In this document: positions 34,006-43,092 of the stretch, piece by piece | How positions within the stretch are numbered: position 1 is the stretch's first letter | Layout of the letters: the number at the start of each line of letters is the position of its first letter | Assembly: GCA_963834445.1 (NCBI GenBank) | Contig: CAWIBU010000008.1 | Coordinates: 186,001 to 250,000, forward strand | Source: PALSA-350 sp963834445 | GTDB lineage: Bacteria; Acidobacteriota; Terriglobia; Terriglobales; Acidobacteriaceae | Direction: 5' to 3' | DNA: 64,000 bases | Translations under genes and position numbers: made by a program | Notes under the pieces: generated by a model | Database searches by the model: none | The model's input: only the letters and a program-made list of their open reading frames with translations | What the model was told of the DNA's origin: nothing

Positions 34006-35526
34006 CTAGGAGCCAGTCCCACCCACAACGACAGAAAGCGTGCGGATCAGAATCTTCAGATCCAGCCAAACGCTCCAGTTCTGGATATACGCCGTATCCA
34101 GTGAGATATAGCTATCGAACGAGGGATCCTGGCGCGCCTGCACCTGCCACAGGCCGGTCATGCCGGGCAGCACATCCAGGCGGCGCAGATGGCTTAAATC
34201 GTAACGCTTCACTTCGCTGGCGATCGGAGGCCGGGGACCAACCATGCTCATATCCCCGCGCAGCACATTCAGAAACTGCGGCAGCTCATCGAGCGAGTAC
34301 TTTCTCAGGAACCGCCCAAAGCCGGTAATGCGCGGATCGTTGCTGACCTTGAACAGCACTCCATCGCGCTCGTTCATATGCAGAATCTCAGCCCGGCGAC
34401 GCTCCGCATCGGCCACCATGGTGCGGAATTTGATGCAGCGAAACACCCGGCCCTTCTTGCCAATCCGATCCGAGCAGTAGAAGATGGGCCCGGCAGAATC
34501 AAGCCGCACGGCAACCGCGATGCCAACAATCAACGGCGCCAGCATGATGAGGGCAATGGCGGAGAGAATCACGTCCAGCACCCGCTTCAGGAACAAGCCA
34601 ATCACCGGCGTCTCCCCGCGATGCAGCGGGATCGTAGGAAACTGGCCAATATACTCAATCGGGCTATTCCACGCCAAACCGTCATAAAGCTCAGGCACCA
34701 CGCGGATATCGACCCCCGCTTCCCGCGCCTGGCCCACGATGCGGGTCACCACCCGCGCATCACACGGCGCGGAAATAAAAATCTCGTCGGCAAAGAACTG
34801 CCGGGCCAGCGGCAACAACTGATCGATCGAGCCGAGCACATCGCCGGCCAGCGCCGGGCTCTCGGAATCAATGCCGGGAATCTGCACGTAGCCTTTGAAC
34901 GTATAGCCGAGATGGCGAATGCTGTCCAGATGGTGGCGCATGGCCTGACCCACCCGGCCCGTCCCCACAATGATGATGTTGCGGGTTTCCAAACCATTTT
35001 CAAAACGACGGTATTTCATCATGCGCCAGATCAGCCGCCGGCCGCAGAGCAACACCGTCGCCGCCACCACGGTAATGATCACGACCCCGCGCGAGATCAC
35101 CTCGCCACGCACCAGGTAGAGGGCGCCCGACAGTAACAATCCGGCGGTGAGACAGGCCTGGATCGTCAACCGCTGTTCGTGCAGCGTATTCCGCATCTGC
35201 ATAGGGCCGTACAGGTGATAGCGCTTGCTCACCAGCACCAGCGAGAGAATGAACCACCCCAGGCAGGAAAGCAGAATCTTGGGGTGGGTATGAAACATGA
35301 TGTTGGTGCGATAGGGTGAATCGGCGCCGAAAAGGCCTTCACCCAACCAGCCACGCACCGCGATCATTAGCGCTGCGAGGACGATAAACACATCCCCCAA
35401 AATCCAAAGCACGCCGATTCGGGCGCCTTTGCCCTGGTTCGGCCGGCTGTGGGCCGCAACCGTTCCTGGCCGCAGGTCCTGCTGACCGTTCGTCGCTACG
35501 CGCTTCAGAAGTCCGGATGTCGCCAT
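34006..35526 (-). CDS. Polyprenyl-phosphate hexose-1-phosphate transferase (WcaJ/BceB type)
   Basis: Membrane enzyme that starts exopolysaccharide repeat-unit assembly by moving a sugar-phosphate to undecaprenyl phosphate. 506 residues: four N-terminal hydrophobic segments (about 40-60, 80-100, 115-135, 140-160), a CoA-binding-type Rossmann domain (about 180-290, IIVGTGRVGQ), one more hydrophobic hairpin (about 315-345), then the catalytic part with CSDRIGKKGRVFRCIKFRTM and VGPRPPIASEV. Lies alone; other polysaccharide genes are not adjacent. Confidence 0.9.
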   Translation of the reverse strand: MATSGLLKRVATNGQQDLRPGTVAAHSRPNQGKGARIGVLWILGDVFIVLAALMIAVRGWLGEGLFGADSPYRTNIMFHTHPKILLSCLGWFILSLVLVSKRYHLYGPMQMRNTLHEQRLTIQACLTAGLLLSGALYLVRGEVISRGVVIITVVAATVLLCGRRLIWRMMKYRRFENGLETRNIIIVGTGRVGQAMRHHLDSIRHLGYTFKGYVQIPGIDSESPALAGDVLGSIDQLLPLARQFFADEIFISAPCDARVVTRIVGQAREAGVDIRVVPELYDGLAWNSPIEYIGQFPTIPLHRGETPVIGLFLKRVLDVILSAIALIMLAPLIVGIAVAVRLDSAGPIFYCSDRIGKKGRVFRCIKFRTMVADAERRRAEILHMNERDGVLFKVSNDPRITGFGRFLRKYSLDELPQFLNVLRGDMSMVGPRPPIASEVKRYDLSHLRRLDVLPGMTGLWQVQARQDPSFDSYISLDTAYIQNWSVWLDLKILIRTLSVVVGGTGS

Positions 35527-36046
35527 CGATGTCCCTGCACCAGTTCGAGGGGCACTGCCAACCCTGCTTACACTTTGCCCCTCGCGAGAGCTAATTTACA
35601 AAAATTGTCTAAGTTACTCTGTTACTAGTCAGATACTCACATTGTTACCGCAGGTTACTGCTGAGTGTCGGGTAATGAATCAGCCTGCATGACCTGAAAA
35701 AGAACACTCCAGGTTGAGGGAATCAGAGGAAAAAGTCTGCCGCAGCAATTGCCCAGGGGGTGGGGGAGGTGAAGGGGAAAGTCCGGGTTGCATCGCAACT
35801 AAGCCTTTTTTCCTCAAGTGTTAAGCTCGATCTATCGAATGTTCAGCAGGCCTTCGCCGAAGCACCACCGGCAGGCTTTCAAACGGCGCGCCACCTCTGC
35901 AACGTTCAGGGTAAGTAATGCCTTCGTCCCAGAACCTTACGCAGTGAGCATAGCATCGGGTACCCTGAACAGAGCATAAGGAATTGGAGCATTCTGGTTA
36001 CTATTAGGGGACGTGATCACCATCCAGTTATCCCCTATTTGTGGCA
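35527..36046. promoter_or_regulatory. 520-base spacer upstream of the WcaJ-type gene
   Basis: No gene seen. A 9-bp stem (35546-35554 with 35576-35584) lies in the presumed 5' untranslated region of the transferase. Four GTTAC boxes (35613, 35621, 35644, 35654) within 46 bases could be a regulator site. A second 10-bp inverted repeat (35904-35913 with 35961-35970, GTTCAGGGTA) lies nearer the mlaF end. Markedly more AT-rich than the surrounding coding DNA around 35590-35680. Confidence 0.45.
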
Positions 36047-36874
36047 TCACCCCTGGGGCAAAATCAGCTTATCCAGGTCGAGAAACTCGCGCAGAAAAGG
36101 GTCCTCTGTCAGCTTAAGTTCGTCCATGGTGCCGAAAAAATAGGCTTTGCCCTGGTGCAGAAAGAGAACGCGGTCTGCCAGCCGCTCCGCAAACCGCATA
36201 TCGTGCGTGACCACAATACTGGTGAGCCGTAACTGGTGTTTGAGCTTCTGGATCAGATTTCCCAGCAACCGGCCCATCAAGGGATCGACCATGGTTGTTG
36301 GCTCGTCATAGAGGATCGCTTCCGGTTGCGCGGAAAGGGCGCGTGCGATCGCCACCGAGCGCTTCATCCCGGTCGAAAGATCCGAGGGCAGCTGTTCCGC
36401 CATCCCGGCCACGCCGACCATATCCAGCAATCCATTCACCACCTGCTGGATCTGATCTTCGAGCAATTGCCCGCGTTCCCGCAGGGGGAAGGCCACATTT
36501 TCCCCAACCGAGAGCGAATCGAAGAGCGCGCCATTCTGGAAGACCATGGTGACTTTCTTGCGCACCGTCTCCATTTGATTTTCGCTGAACCCGCAAATGT
36601 CCTGGCCGGCAACCAGGATCCGGCCCGAATCGGGCTTGAGGAAGCCCATGATCTGCTGCAGCGAAACTGACTTGCCCACGCCTGAGCGTCCCAGGATGCA
36701 CAGCGTCTCGCCGGCCCCGACGGAGAAACTCACGTCGTCGAGCACGTGCAAGTCACCGAATGACTTGGAAACATGTTCAAACGCAATGTACGGTTCTTCC
36801 CTGGGTGCAGGCGCGCCGACCACCTCGACGGGCGTTCCAAGGGGGATACCCATGATCGGTTCGGGACCACTCAT
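36047..36874 (-). CDS. mlaF: MlaF-like ABC transporter ATPase (lipid transport)
   Basis: ATPase of the Mla-type system, which moves phospholipids between inner membrane and periplasm. 275 residues: Walker A GRSGVGKSV (about 62-70), signature LSTGMKRS (about 164-171), Walker B AILYDEPTTMVDP (about 184-196) and His in VVTHDM. The MlaF-type substitution LSTGMKRR instead of LSGGQ is present. Normally beside mlaE and mlaD; neither is adjacent here, and the gene ends the cluster. The start overlaps the mobA stop (ATGA), so the two are cotranscribed. Confidence 0.85.
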   Translation of the reverse strand: MSGPEPIMGIPLGTPVEVVGAPAPREEPYIAFEHVSKSFGDLHVLDDVSFSVGAGETLCILGRSGVGKSVSLQQIMGFLKPDSGRILVAGQDICGFSENQMETVRKKVTMVFQNGALFDSLSVGENVAFPLRERGQLLEDQIQQVVNGLLDMVGVAGMAEQLPSDLSTGMKRSVAIARALSAQPEAILYDEPTTMVDPLMGRLLGNLIQKLKHQLRLTSIVVTHDMRFAERLADRVLFLHQGKAYFFGTMDELKLTEDPFLREFLDLDKLILPQG

Positions 36875-37500
36875 GGGCTTAAGACTAAAGCATTTTCGAT
36901 CCCAACCATATCGCCCGGGGTGTTGCAGTTATGGAACCACTGATACAGAGGCAGGGATGAGAAGCCACGCAGTTCGGGATTGGCTGCGCCGACCCGCTCC
37001 ACATCGAAGATATCCACTTGTCCCTGGGTAGCCTCACAGACTGCGGACATCACTTTGTATTCACCCGCCTGCAGCGACGCGGTAAGGGCTCCGAGCAAAT
37101 CGCGATGATAGACGGCGCAGAGCGGTTGCGGCCGTCCACTGATCCGGGGAATTGTCCCCAGCGCGCCGGTAATTTCGGCTCGGCGCGCCATCCAGGCCAA
37201 AAACCGTGCCGGCAGCAGAGGAAGATCGACCGGCAGGAAGAGGTTAAGAGGAGCGGCACTCGCCGCCAGCGCGGCCTCGATCCCGCTCAGGGGCCCGCAC
37301 CCGGGGTGCAGATCCGGCACGATCGCAGCGTACGAGGAAAGGTCCGAGCGTGCGGCTGCAAGCCGCGCGGTGGGAAGTTTGCCCAGGGCAATCTCGAGTA
37401 GTGACTGGCCTTTGATGCGGAGCAGGGCCTTATCCTGCCCCATGCGCCGGCTCAATCCACCGGCGAGCACGAACGCTTCAAACTCCGCTGAAATTTCCAT
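36871..37500 (-). CDS. mobA: Molybdenum cofactor guanylyltransferase MobA-like
   Basis: Transfers GMP to molybdopterin. 209 residues from the ATG at 37500 (starts MEISAEFEAFVLAGGLSRRMGQDKALL, nucleotide loop LAGGLSRRMGQDK). Metal/product motif PVDLPLLP near 99-106. Length and motifs fit MobA; the family also covers related nucleotidyltransferases. Upstream lies a repeat, and a longer frame to 37584 runs into it. Confidence 0.85.
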   Translation of the reverse strand: MEISAEFEAFVLAGGLSRRMGQDKALLRIKGQSLLEIALGKLPTARLAAARSDLSSYAAIVPDLHPGCGPLSGIEAALAASAAPLNLFLPVDLPLLPARFLAWMARRAEITGALGTIPRISGRPQPLCAVYHRDLLGALTASLQAGEYKVMSAVCEATQGQVDIFDVERVGAANPELRGFSSLPLYQWFHNCNTPGDMVGIENALVLSP

Positions 37501-37835
37501 GGCTTTTTGCCCGTCTCCGAACAAATTTGTCATCCCGACCGGAGCGCAGCGTAGTGGAGGGACCTGCTTTTTTTTCGCCCTCAAACAAATTTGTCATCCC
37601 GACCGAAGCGAAGCGAAGTGGAGGGATCTGCGGTGCGCCTTTCCCTCAAACCAAGGCCCTACGAGTGAACTCGCAAATCCTTCCCCCATTTTGTTCGTTG
37701 GGTGAACTCTGCAATTAAGCCTAAACCTCCGTTTGGCATAAAGGCTCACCGCAGATCCCTCCACTACGCTTTTCTCCGGTCGGGATGACAAATTCTCTTG
37801 AGCGAAGGGCATAACAAGCAATCGCTTCGCTCGTT
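37501..37835. repeat. Intergenic repeat with inverted and direct copies
   Basis: 335 bases without a gene. The phrase aaatttgtcatcccgaccg occurs twice in direct order (37524, 37588), and 37585-37635 pairs imperfectly with 37747-37793. The copy at 37593-37640 is the same repeat as at 443, 7728 and 8061 but lacks the 107-nt structured element, so it is the 'empty' version. Confidence 0.8.
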
Positions 37836-39206
37836 CTACGAACCCAGCTCCTCCAGGAACAGGATGATCGACTCAATCCCGCGGTGAAAATTGGCAATAT
37901 GGAACTTCTCATTTGGAGCATGCAGGTTGTCGTCCGGCAAGCCAAACCCCATCATCACGGTGGGAATGTGCAGATGACGCTCAAAATCCCCCACAATCGG
38001 AATCGATCCTCCCGACCGGATAAACACCGTCTCCCTGCCAAACACCTGGTGCATCGCCTGGGTCGCCGCTCGTATATAAGGATTGTCGGTGCGCACCACG
38101 ATCGGGTTCCCGGAATGAATCAGCCGCGCCCGCAACACAATCCCATGCAACGGCAACGACTCGACAAAACTCTTGTACTGCGCAAAGGCCTCCTGCGGGT
38201 CCATATCGGGAACCAGGCGAAAAGAAATCTTCGCCGTAGCCTTCGCCGGAATCACCGTCTTCGCCCCGGCGCCAATGAAACCACCCGGCATCCCATGCAC
38301 ATCCATGCTCGGCCGAACCCACGCCCGCTCCTGCACAGAAAACCCCGGTTCCCCGGCCAGCTCCCGCGAGCCAACCTCCGCCTGCAGATAATGCGCCTCG
38401 TCAAACGGCAGGCTCTTCCACGCCTTCAGTTCGTCCGCGCTGGGCGGCGCCACCTTGTCATAAAACCCGGGGATCAGAATGTGACCGTCCCGGTCTTTGA
38501 GCGCGGCAATCACCTGCCCCAGGGCAACAAACGGGTTCGGCGCCGTTCCCCCATAGACACCGGAATGCAGATCGCTGCGCGCCCCCACCGCTTCCAGTTC
38601 CGTATAGATCATGCCCCGCAGTCCCACACACAACGTCGGCAATCCGGGAGCAAACATCTCCGTGTCCGAAACCAGGGCGAAATCCGCCTTAAGCTGCTCC
38701 GGGTGCTTGCGCACAAACTGCGCAATTCCCTCGCCCCCCACCTCTTCCTCGCCCTCGAGAATCACCCGCACATTGACCGGCAACGCCCCCCCGTGCGCCT
38801 GCAGCAGCGACTCAAACGCCTTCAAATGCATGTACATCTGGCCTTTGTCATCTACTGCGCCGCGGGCATACAGGTTGCCATGGCGCTCGGTGGGCTCAAA
38901 CGGCGGAGAGATCCACTCCTCCAGCGGGTCCGGCGGCTGCACATCGTAATGGCCATACGACAGGCAGGTCGGCTTGCCCGGGGCATGCAGCCAGTCTCCA
39001 TAGACCAGCGGATGCCCACCCGTTTCGATGACCTGGACGTGCTCCAGACCAATCCGCTTCAGTTCCCGAGCCAGGCTCTCCGCGACCCGGCGCACGTCAC
39101 CCGTGTGCTCGGGAAGGGTTGAGATCGAAGGAATACGTAGCAGCGACTTCAATTCCTCAAGAAAGCGAGCTTGCTGGCTACGGGCGAACGCAAGCGCGGA
39201 GCTCAT
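37836..39206 (-). CDS. M20-family dipeptidase/carboxypeptidase
   Basis: Zinc metallopeptidase of the M20 family. 456 residues from the ATG at 39206 with GGAGAG upstream; the longer frame to 39587 runs antisense through the rhodanese gene. Zinc-binding and catalytic motifs: YGHYDVQPP (metal His), DDKGQ (bridging Asp), EGEEEVGG (catalytic Glu then metal Glu), and SDTEM. Substrate is probably a short peptide. Confidence 0.9.
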   Translation of the reverse strand: MSSALAFARSQQARFLEELKSLLRIPSISTLPEHTGDVRRVAESLARELKRIGLEHVQVIETGGHPLVYGDWLHAPGKPTCLSYGHYDVQPPDPLEEWISPPFEPTERHGNLYARGAVDDKGQMYMHLKAFESLLQAHGGALPVNVRVILEGEEEVGGEGIAQFVRKHPEQLKADFALVSDTEMFAPGLPTLCVGLRGMIYTELEAVGARSDLHSGVYGGTAPNPFVALGQVIAALKDRDGHILIPGFYDKVAPPSADELKAWKSLPFDEAHYLQAEVGSRELAGEPGFSVQERAWVRPSMDVHGMPGGFIGAGAKTVIPAKATAKISFRLVPDMDPQEAFAQYKSFVESLPLHGIVLRARLIHSGNPIVVRTDNPYIRAATQAMHQVFGRETVFIRSGGSIPIVGDFERHLHIPTVMMGFGLPDDNLHAPNEKFHIANFHRGIESIILFLEELGS

Positions 39207-39320
39207 ATCTGTTTTCTCTCCTCTACCAGGCGAAAGGTTTTCTTTTCTACGACTTTCGCAGGACCTGCGTATACGGTCGGCCAACAGGCCCCGGTGCCAC
39301 GCAAGATGTATCCTAAACCT

Positions 39321-39650
39321 ATGCTTGAATTGGAAATCACCGCGGGTGCCCTCGCGGCGCAGCTCGCTTCCCCGCCGGCCGGCCTGGTTCTGCTCGATGT
39401 GCGCGAACCGTGGGAGTTCGCCACCGCGCAGATCGCGGGATCGAAAAGTATGCCGATGGGCGAAATTCCGGCGCGCGCTTTTCAGGAGCTCGATCCCGAG
39501 GCACACATCGTCACCATCTGCCATGCCGGGGTCCGTTCGTTGAACGTGGCCGCCTGGATGCGCAATCAGGGCTTCGAGAAGGTGCAATCGCTGGCCGGCG
39601 GTATCGACGCCTGGTCACGTGAAATTGATCCGGCCGTGCCCCGCTACTAA
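39321..39650 (+). CDS. Rhodanese-like sulfurtransferase domain protein
   Basis: Single rhodanese domain, 109 residues. DVREPWEF near 27-34 and the active-site loop CHAGVRS near 67-73 are as in thiosulfate sulfurtransferases; GGIDAW near 93-98 closes the fold. The start ATG at 39321 is chosen by fold; another ATG lies 15 bases upstream. Confidence 0.85.
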   Translation: MLELEITAGALAAQLASPPAGLVLLDVREPWEFATAQIAGSKSMPMGEIPARAFQELDPEAHIVTICHAGVRSLNVAAWMRNQGFEKVQSLAGGIDAWSREIDPAVPRY

Positions 39651-39690
39651 GAAGCAAGTCAGGCAAATTTTAGAAAAGAGTACAGCAGTT

Positions 39691-41112
39691 ATGGGAGCTA
39701 CCGAACGGGTATTGATTGTTGAAGATGAGTTGCACGCACTGGCTGGCCTGGCGGAGTTGGTCTCCGGCTGGGGTTATCGCACCGAGACCGCCCGCGACGG
39801 CATCGAAGGTCTGGAAAAAGTTTCCGAGTGGTTCCCCGGCATCATAGTTACCGACCTGAAGATGCCGCGCATGGACGGGCTGGAATTGCTCTCGCGCCTG
39901 GGCGAGATGCAATTAAACGCCGCCGTCATCGTGCTCACCGCACAAGGCAGTATCGAGCGCGCCGTCGAAGCAATGAAGATGGGCGCCTACGACTTTATCC
40001 AAAAGCCGATCGACCCGACGCGCCTGAAAACAGTTCTGGCCAATGCCAGCCGCCAGCGCGAAACCGAGCGTGAGCTCGAGGTCACGCGCCGCAAACTGCG
40101 CGACACCGGCTTTCTGGGATCGCTGGTCGGCAGTTCCAAGAAGATGCAGGAAATGTTCGCCATGATCGAGCGCGTTGCGCCCAGCACCGTCTCGGTGCTG
40201 ATCACGGGCGAGAGCGGTACCGGCAAAGAGTTGGTCGCGCGCACGCTCCACGAGTTGAGCCCACGCCGCGGCAAACCCTTCGTCGCCGTCAACTGCGCCG
40301 CCATTCCCGAGACTTTGATTGAAAGTGAAATCTTCGGCCACGAGAAGGGCTCCTTCACGGGTGCTCTGGAACGCCGGGCCGGCTGCTTTGAACTGGCAGA
40401 GGAAGGCACCCTGCTGCTCGATGAGATCGGCGAAATGCCCGTGGGCACGCAGGCCAAATTGCTGCGCGTACTCGAAGATAAGAAATTGCGCCGCCTGGGC
40501 AGCAAAGTGGAAACCCCCATGAATGTGCGCGTGCTCGCGGCCACCAACAAGAATCCGGAAGAAGCCGTAGCCTCGGGCGAGCTGCGCGGCGATCTGTACT
40601 ACCGGCTCAACGTCTTCAACCTGCACATGCCACCGCTGCGCGAACACAAGGAAGACATCCCCGCCATCATCGAGGCCTTGCTGAACGACATGAACACCAA
40701 GCACGGCCGCCAGGTCAAAGGCGTAGACGGGGAAATGCTCAGCCGTCTGATGGCGCACGACTGGCCAGGCAACGTGCGCGAGCTGCGCAACACCATTGAA
40801 CGGGCGGTCATTCTGTGCGAAGACGGCTACCTGGAAACACGTCATCTGCCGCCCTCCTTCGGGCAGCGCTTTCTCCGCGCCGAGGCCGCCGCCACCAGTT
40901 ACAGTGATAGCGGCGTTCATGTGGAGATTGGCAGCACCGTCGATGAAGCCGAGCGCATGCTCATCCTGAAAACTTTGGAGTCGACCCGTAACAACAAAAC
41001 CCGGGCGGCTGAGATTCTCGGTATTAGCCTCAAGACATTGCACAACAAGCTGAAAGAATACGGTAGTGCAAGCAGCAGCGACACGCTTGAAGGGGCGTCC
41101 GCGCAAGCCTGA
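39691..41112 (+). CDS. Sigma-54-dependent response regulator (NtrC family)
   Basis: Activates RNA polymerase with sigma-54. 473 residues: receiver domain with phosphorylation site Asp55 (VTDLKMPRMDG), AAA+ domain with Walker A GESGTGKE (about 172-179), and Walker B LLLDEIGEMP. The sigma-54 contact loop reads GSFTGA (220-225) instead of GAFTGA. A Fis-type HTH ends the protein (KTRAAEILGISLKTLHNKL). The histidine kinase follows at 45 bases, so the two form a two-component system. Confidence 0.93.
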   Translation: MGATERVLIVEDELHALAGLAELVSGWGYRTETARDGIEGLEKVSEWFPGIIVTDLKMPRMDGLELLSRLGEMQLNAAVIVLTAQGSIERAVEAMKMGAYDFIQKPIDPTRLKTVLANASRQRETERELEVTRRKLRDTGFLGSLVGSSKKMQEMFAMIERVAPSTVSVLITGESGTGKELVARTLHELSPRRGKPFVAVNCAAIPETLIESEIFGHEKGSFTGALERRAGCFELAEEGTLLLDEIGEMPVGTQAKLLRVLEDKKLRRLGSKVETPMNVRVLAATNKNPEEAVASGELRGDLYYRLNVFNLHMPPLREHKEDIPAIIEALLNDMNTKHGRQVKGVDGEMLSRLMAHDWPGNVRELRNTIERAVILCEDGYLETRHLPPSFGQRFLRAEAAATSYSDSGVHVEIGSTVDEAERMLILKTLESTRNNKTRAAEILGISLKTLHNKLKEYGSASSSDTLEGASAQA

Positions 41113-41157
41113 TAGGCCAACGGCTCAGGTGAACAGACCAGTTCAGGTGCCTTCCCC

Positions 41158-43092
41158 ATGAGATTGAAAACCAAGCTCGTGCTCGCGATCACCGGACTGG
41201 TTTTTCTGGTCGTGTGTACGCTGTCCTGGATATTTCTCGGCCAGTTGCTGCGCCAGCGCATGACCCAGGCGTTCACTGCTAACGACATGGTGGCGCACCA
41301 GATTGCCGCCGCCACCAAACGAGCGCTCGCTGCCAACATCCGCGGGCAGAAGGTGGACGCCAGCGATCCCGGGGCCGTTCGCGCCGCCGTGGCGTCGGCG
41401 CTGCGCAGTGACGCCAATCTCACCGCGCTGATGAATTCCGCCATCAGCTACTCGCCCACCGTCTTCGACGTTTCTATCGCCGACAGCGAGGGCCGCGGTC
41501 TGCTCAGCACTGATCCCACCAACATCGACCACATGCTTCCTCATCGCCAGGAATATGAGGAGCTGCAAAGCGGCGGCCTTCTGCGCTTGCTCGAAATCGT
41601 TTTCGGACCGCCGCGCGTCTACAACCTCACCTTGCCGCTGGAGCAGAAGAACTCCGAGCCCTTCGCCACCGTGCGCGTCGGTGTCCGCACCACCTTTCTG
41701 CGGTTCGTCGTTGAACCCTGGCTGATTGCCGCCCTCATGTATACCGGCATAGCCATCCTTTGCTCGCTGATCTTCGCCGCCTTCCTGGCCAACCTCGCAC
41801 TCAAGCCGATCGAGCAAATCGGCGCCCGGCTGGATGCGCTGGCGCTCGCAGAAGCCGAGGTCGCCGTCGAAACCTCAGGCCGCGCGGGCGACGCCGTCGT
41901 GCTCGTCTCGCACAAGATTGAGCGCATCGGGCGGCGCATGCGCAACGTGGAAGAAGTTTTCTCTGCGCTCAAAGAAAACCTTGACCAGATCATGACCAAT
42001 CTGCAGGATGGCATCCTGCTCTACACCCACGATGCCCGTGCGGTGCTGGTCAGCGATTCGGTCGAACGCTTTCTCGGCATCAGCCGCGCAGAAATCCTGG
42101 GCGCCAAGCTGCACGAGATCTTCTCCCGTAACACCCGCCTGGGGCGATTGGTGCGCGAGTCTTTCGACGCGCGCATGGCATTGGTGCAGGAGGAAATCAC
42201 CACCGAGACCGGCCGGCACGTCGAGATCTCACTCGATTTCATCCACGACGATCGCGCCGTCTACCCCCAGGAAACGCTGGGTGCTTTGCTGACCCTGCAT
42301 GACGTGGAATCGGTACGCGACCTGGAAAACGATCTCGAGTTGTCGCGCCGCCTGGCGGCCATTGGCCGCTTAACCGCCGGCGTTGGCCACGAAGTTAAAA
42401 ACCCGATTAACGCCATCGTGGTGCATCTGGAGTTGCTGCGTAACAAACTGGGTGACTCAGATCATCGGGCGATGCGTCATCTCGAAGTAATCGAAAGTGA
42501 GATTCAACGGCTCGATCGCGTGGTGCAGACGCTGGTGGATTTCTCCCGCCCGGTCGAACTGCAACTCAAAGAACAGGATCTGCGTCGCGTCGTCTCCGCG
42601 GTGTTGATGCTGGCCTCAGCGGAACTCGAGACCCGCGACGTTCATGTCCAAAGCGATTTGCCCGACCATCCCGTGCTTGCCAAAGTGGATGCCGATCTAT
42701 TGAAGCAGGCACTGCTAAATGTGGTCTTGAATGGCGCCCAGGCGATGGCCGAAGGGGGAAAGCTCGCGGTGCGTCTGGCTGAGGACGGCCGCATGGCATC
42801 GCTCAGCATTCATGACCAGGGCGGCGGCATCCCCCCGGACATTCGCGACAAGATCTTCGACCTGTACTTCACGACCAAGAAAGACGGCAGCGGTATAGGT
42901 TTAGCAATGACATACCGCATTGTCGAACTGCATAATGGTTCGATCGAAGTACAATCGGACGCGATTCACGGAACGACCTTTATTTTGCGCTTTCCTCTCA
43001 ACAGCCCTCAGGAGAGTAGAGCGCGTGGATACCTTATGCCGGATGGGAGCAGTTCAGCGGGTTCAATTGTAACCAGGGAGCCTAGAGGATGA
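41158..43092 (+). CDS. Membrane sensor histidine kinase
   Basis: Partner of the upstream NtrC-type regulator. 644 residues: transmembrane segment at about 8-28, periplasmic domain to about 195, second segment about 197-222, HAMP-like linker, a PAS domain (about 280-390), and the HisKA domain with phospho-acceptor His411 in GVGHEVKNP. HATPase domain follows (DVHVQSDLPDHPV; GSGIGLAMTYRIV near 578-590). The stop overlaps the next gene as ATGATG. The signal sensed is unknown. Confidence 0.92.
   Translation: MRLKTKLVLAITGLVFLVVCTLSWIFLGQLLRQRMTQAFTANDMVAHQIAAATKRALAANIRGQKVDASDPGAVRAAVASALRSDANLTALMNSAISYSPTVFDVSIADSEGRGLLSTDPTNIDHMLPHRQEYEELQSGGLLRLLEIVFGPPRVYNLTLPLEQKNSEPFATVRVGVRTTFLRFVVEPWLIAALMYTGIAILCSLIFAAFLANLALKPIEQIGARLDALALAEAEVAVETSGRAGDAVVLVSHKIERIGRRMRNVEEVFSALKENLDQIMTNLQDGILLYTHDARAVLVSDSVERFLGISRAEILGAKLHEIFSRNTRLGRLVRESFDARMALVQEEITTETGRHVEISLDFIHDDRAVYPQETLGALLTLHDVESVRDLENDLELSRRLAAIGRLTAGVGHEVKNPINAIVVHLELLRNKLGDSDHRAMRHLEVIESEIQRLDRVVQTLVDFSRPVELQLKEQDLRRVVSAVLMLASAELETRDVHVQSDLPDHPVLAKVDADLLKQALLNVVLNGAQAMAEGGKLAVRLAEDGRMASLSIHDQGGGIPPDIRDKIFDLYFTTKKDGSGIGLAMTYRIVELHNGSIEVQSDAIHGTTFILRFPLNSPQESRARGYLMPDGSSSAGSIVTREPRG

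Noticed and set aside
39207..39587. Longer N-terminal extension of the M20 peptidase
   Set aside because: It lies antisense to the rhodanese gene, and a good ribosome-binding site marks the start at 39206.
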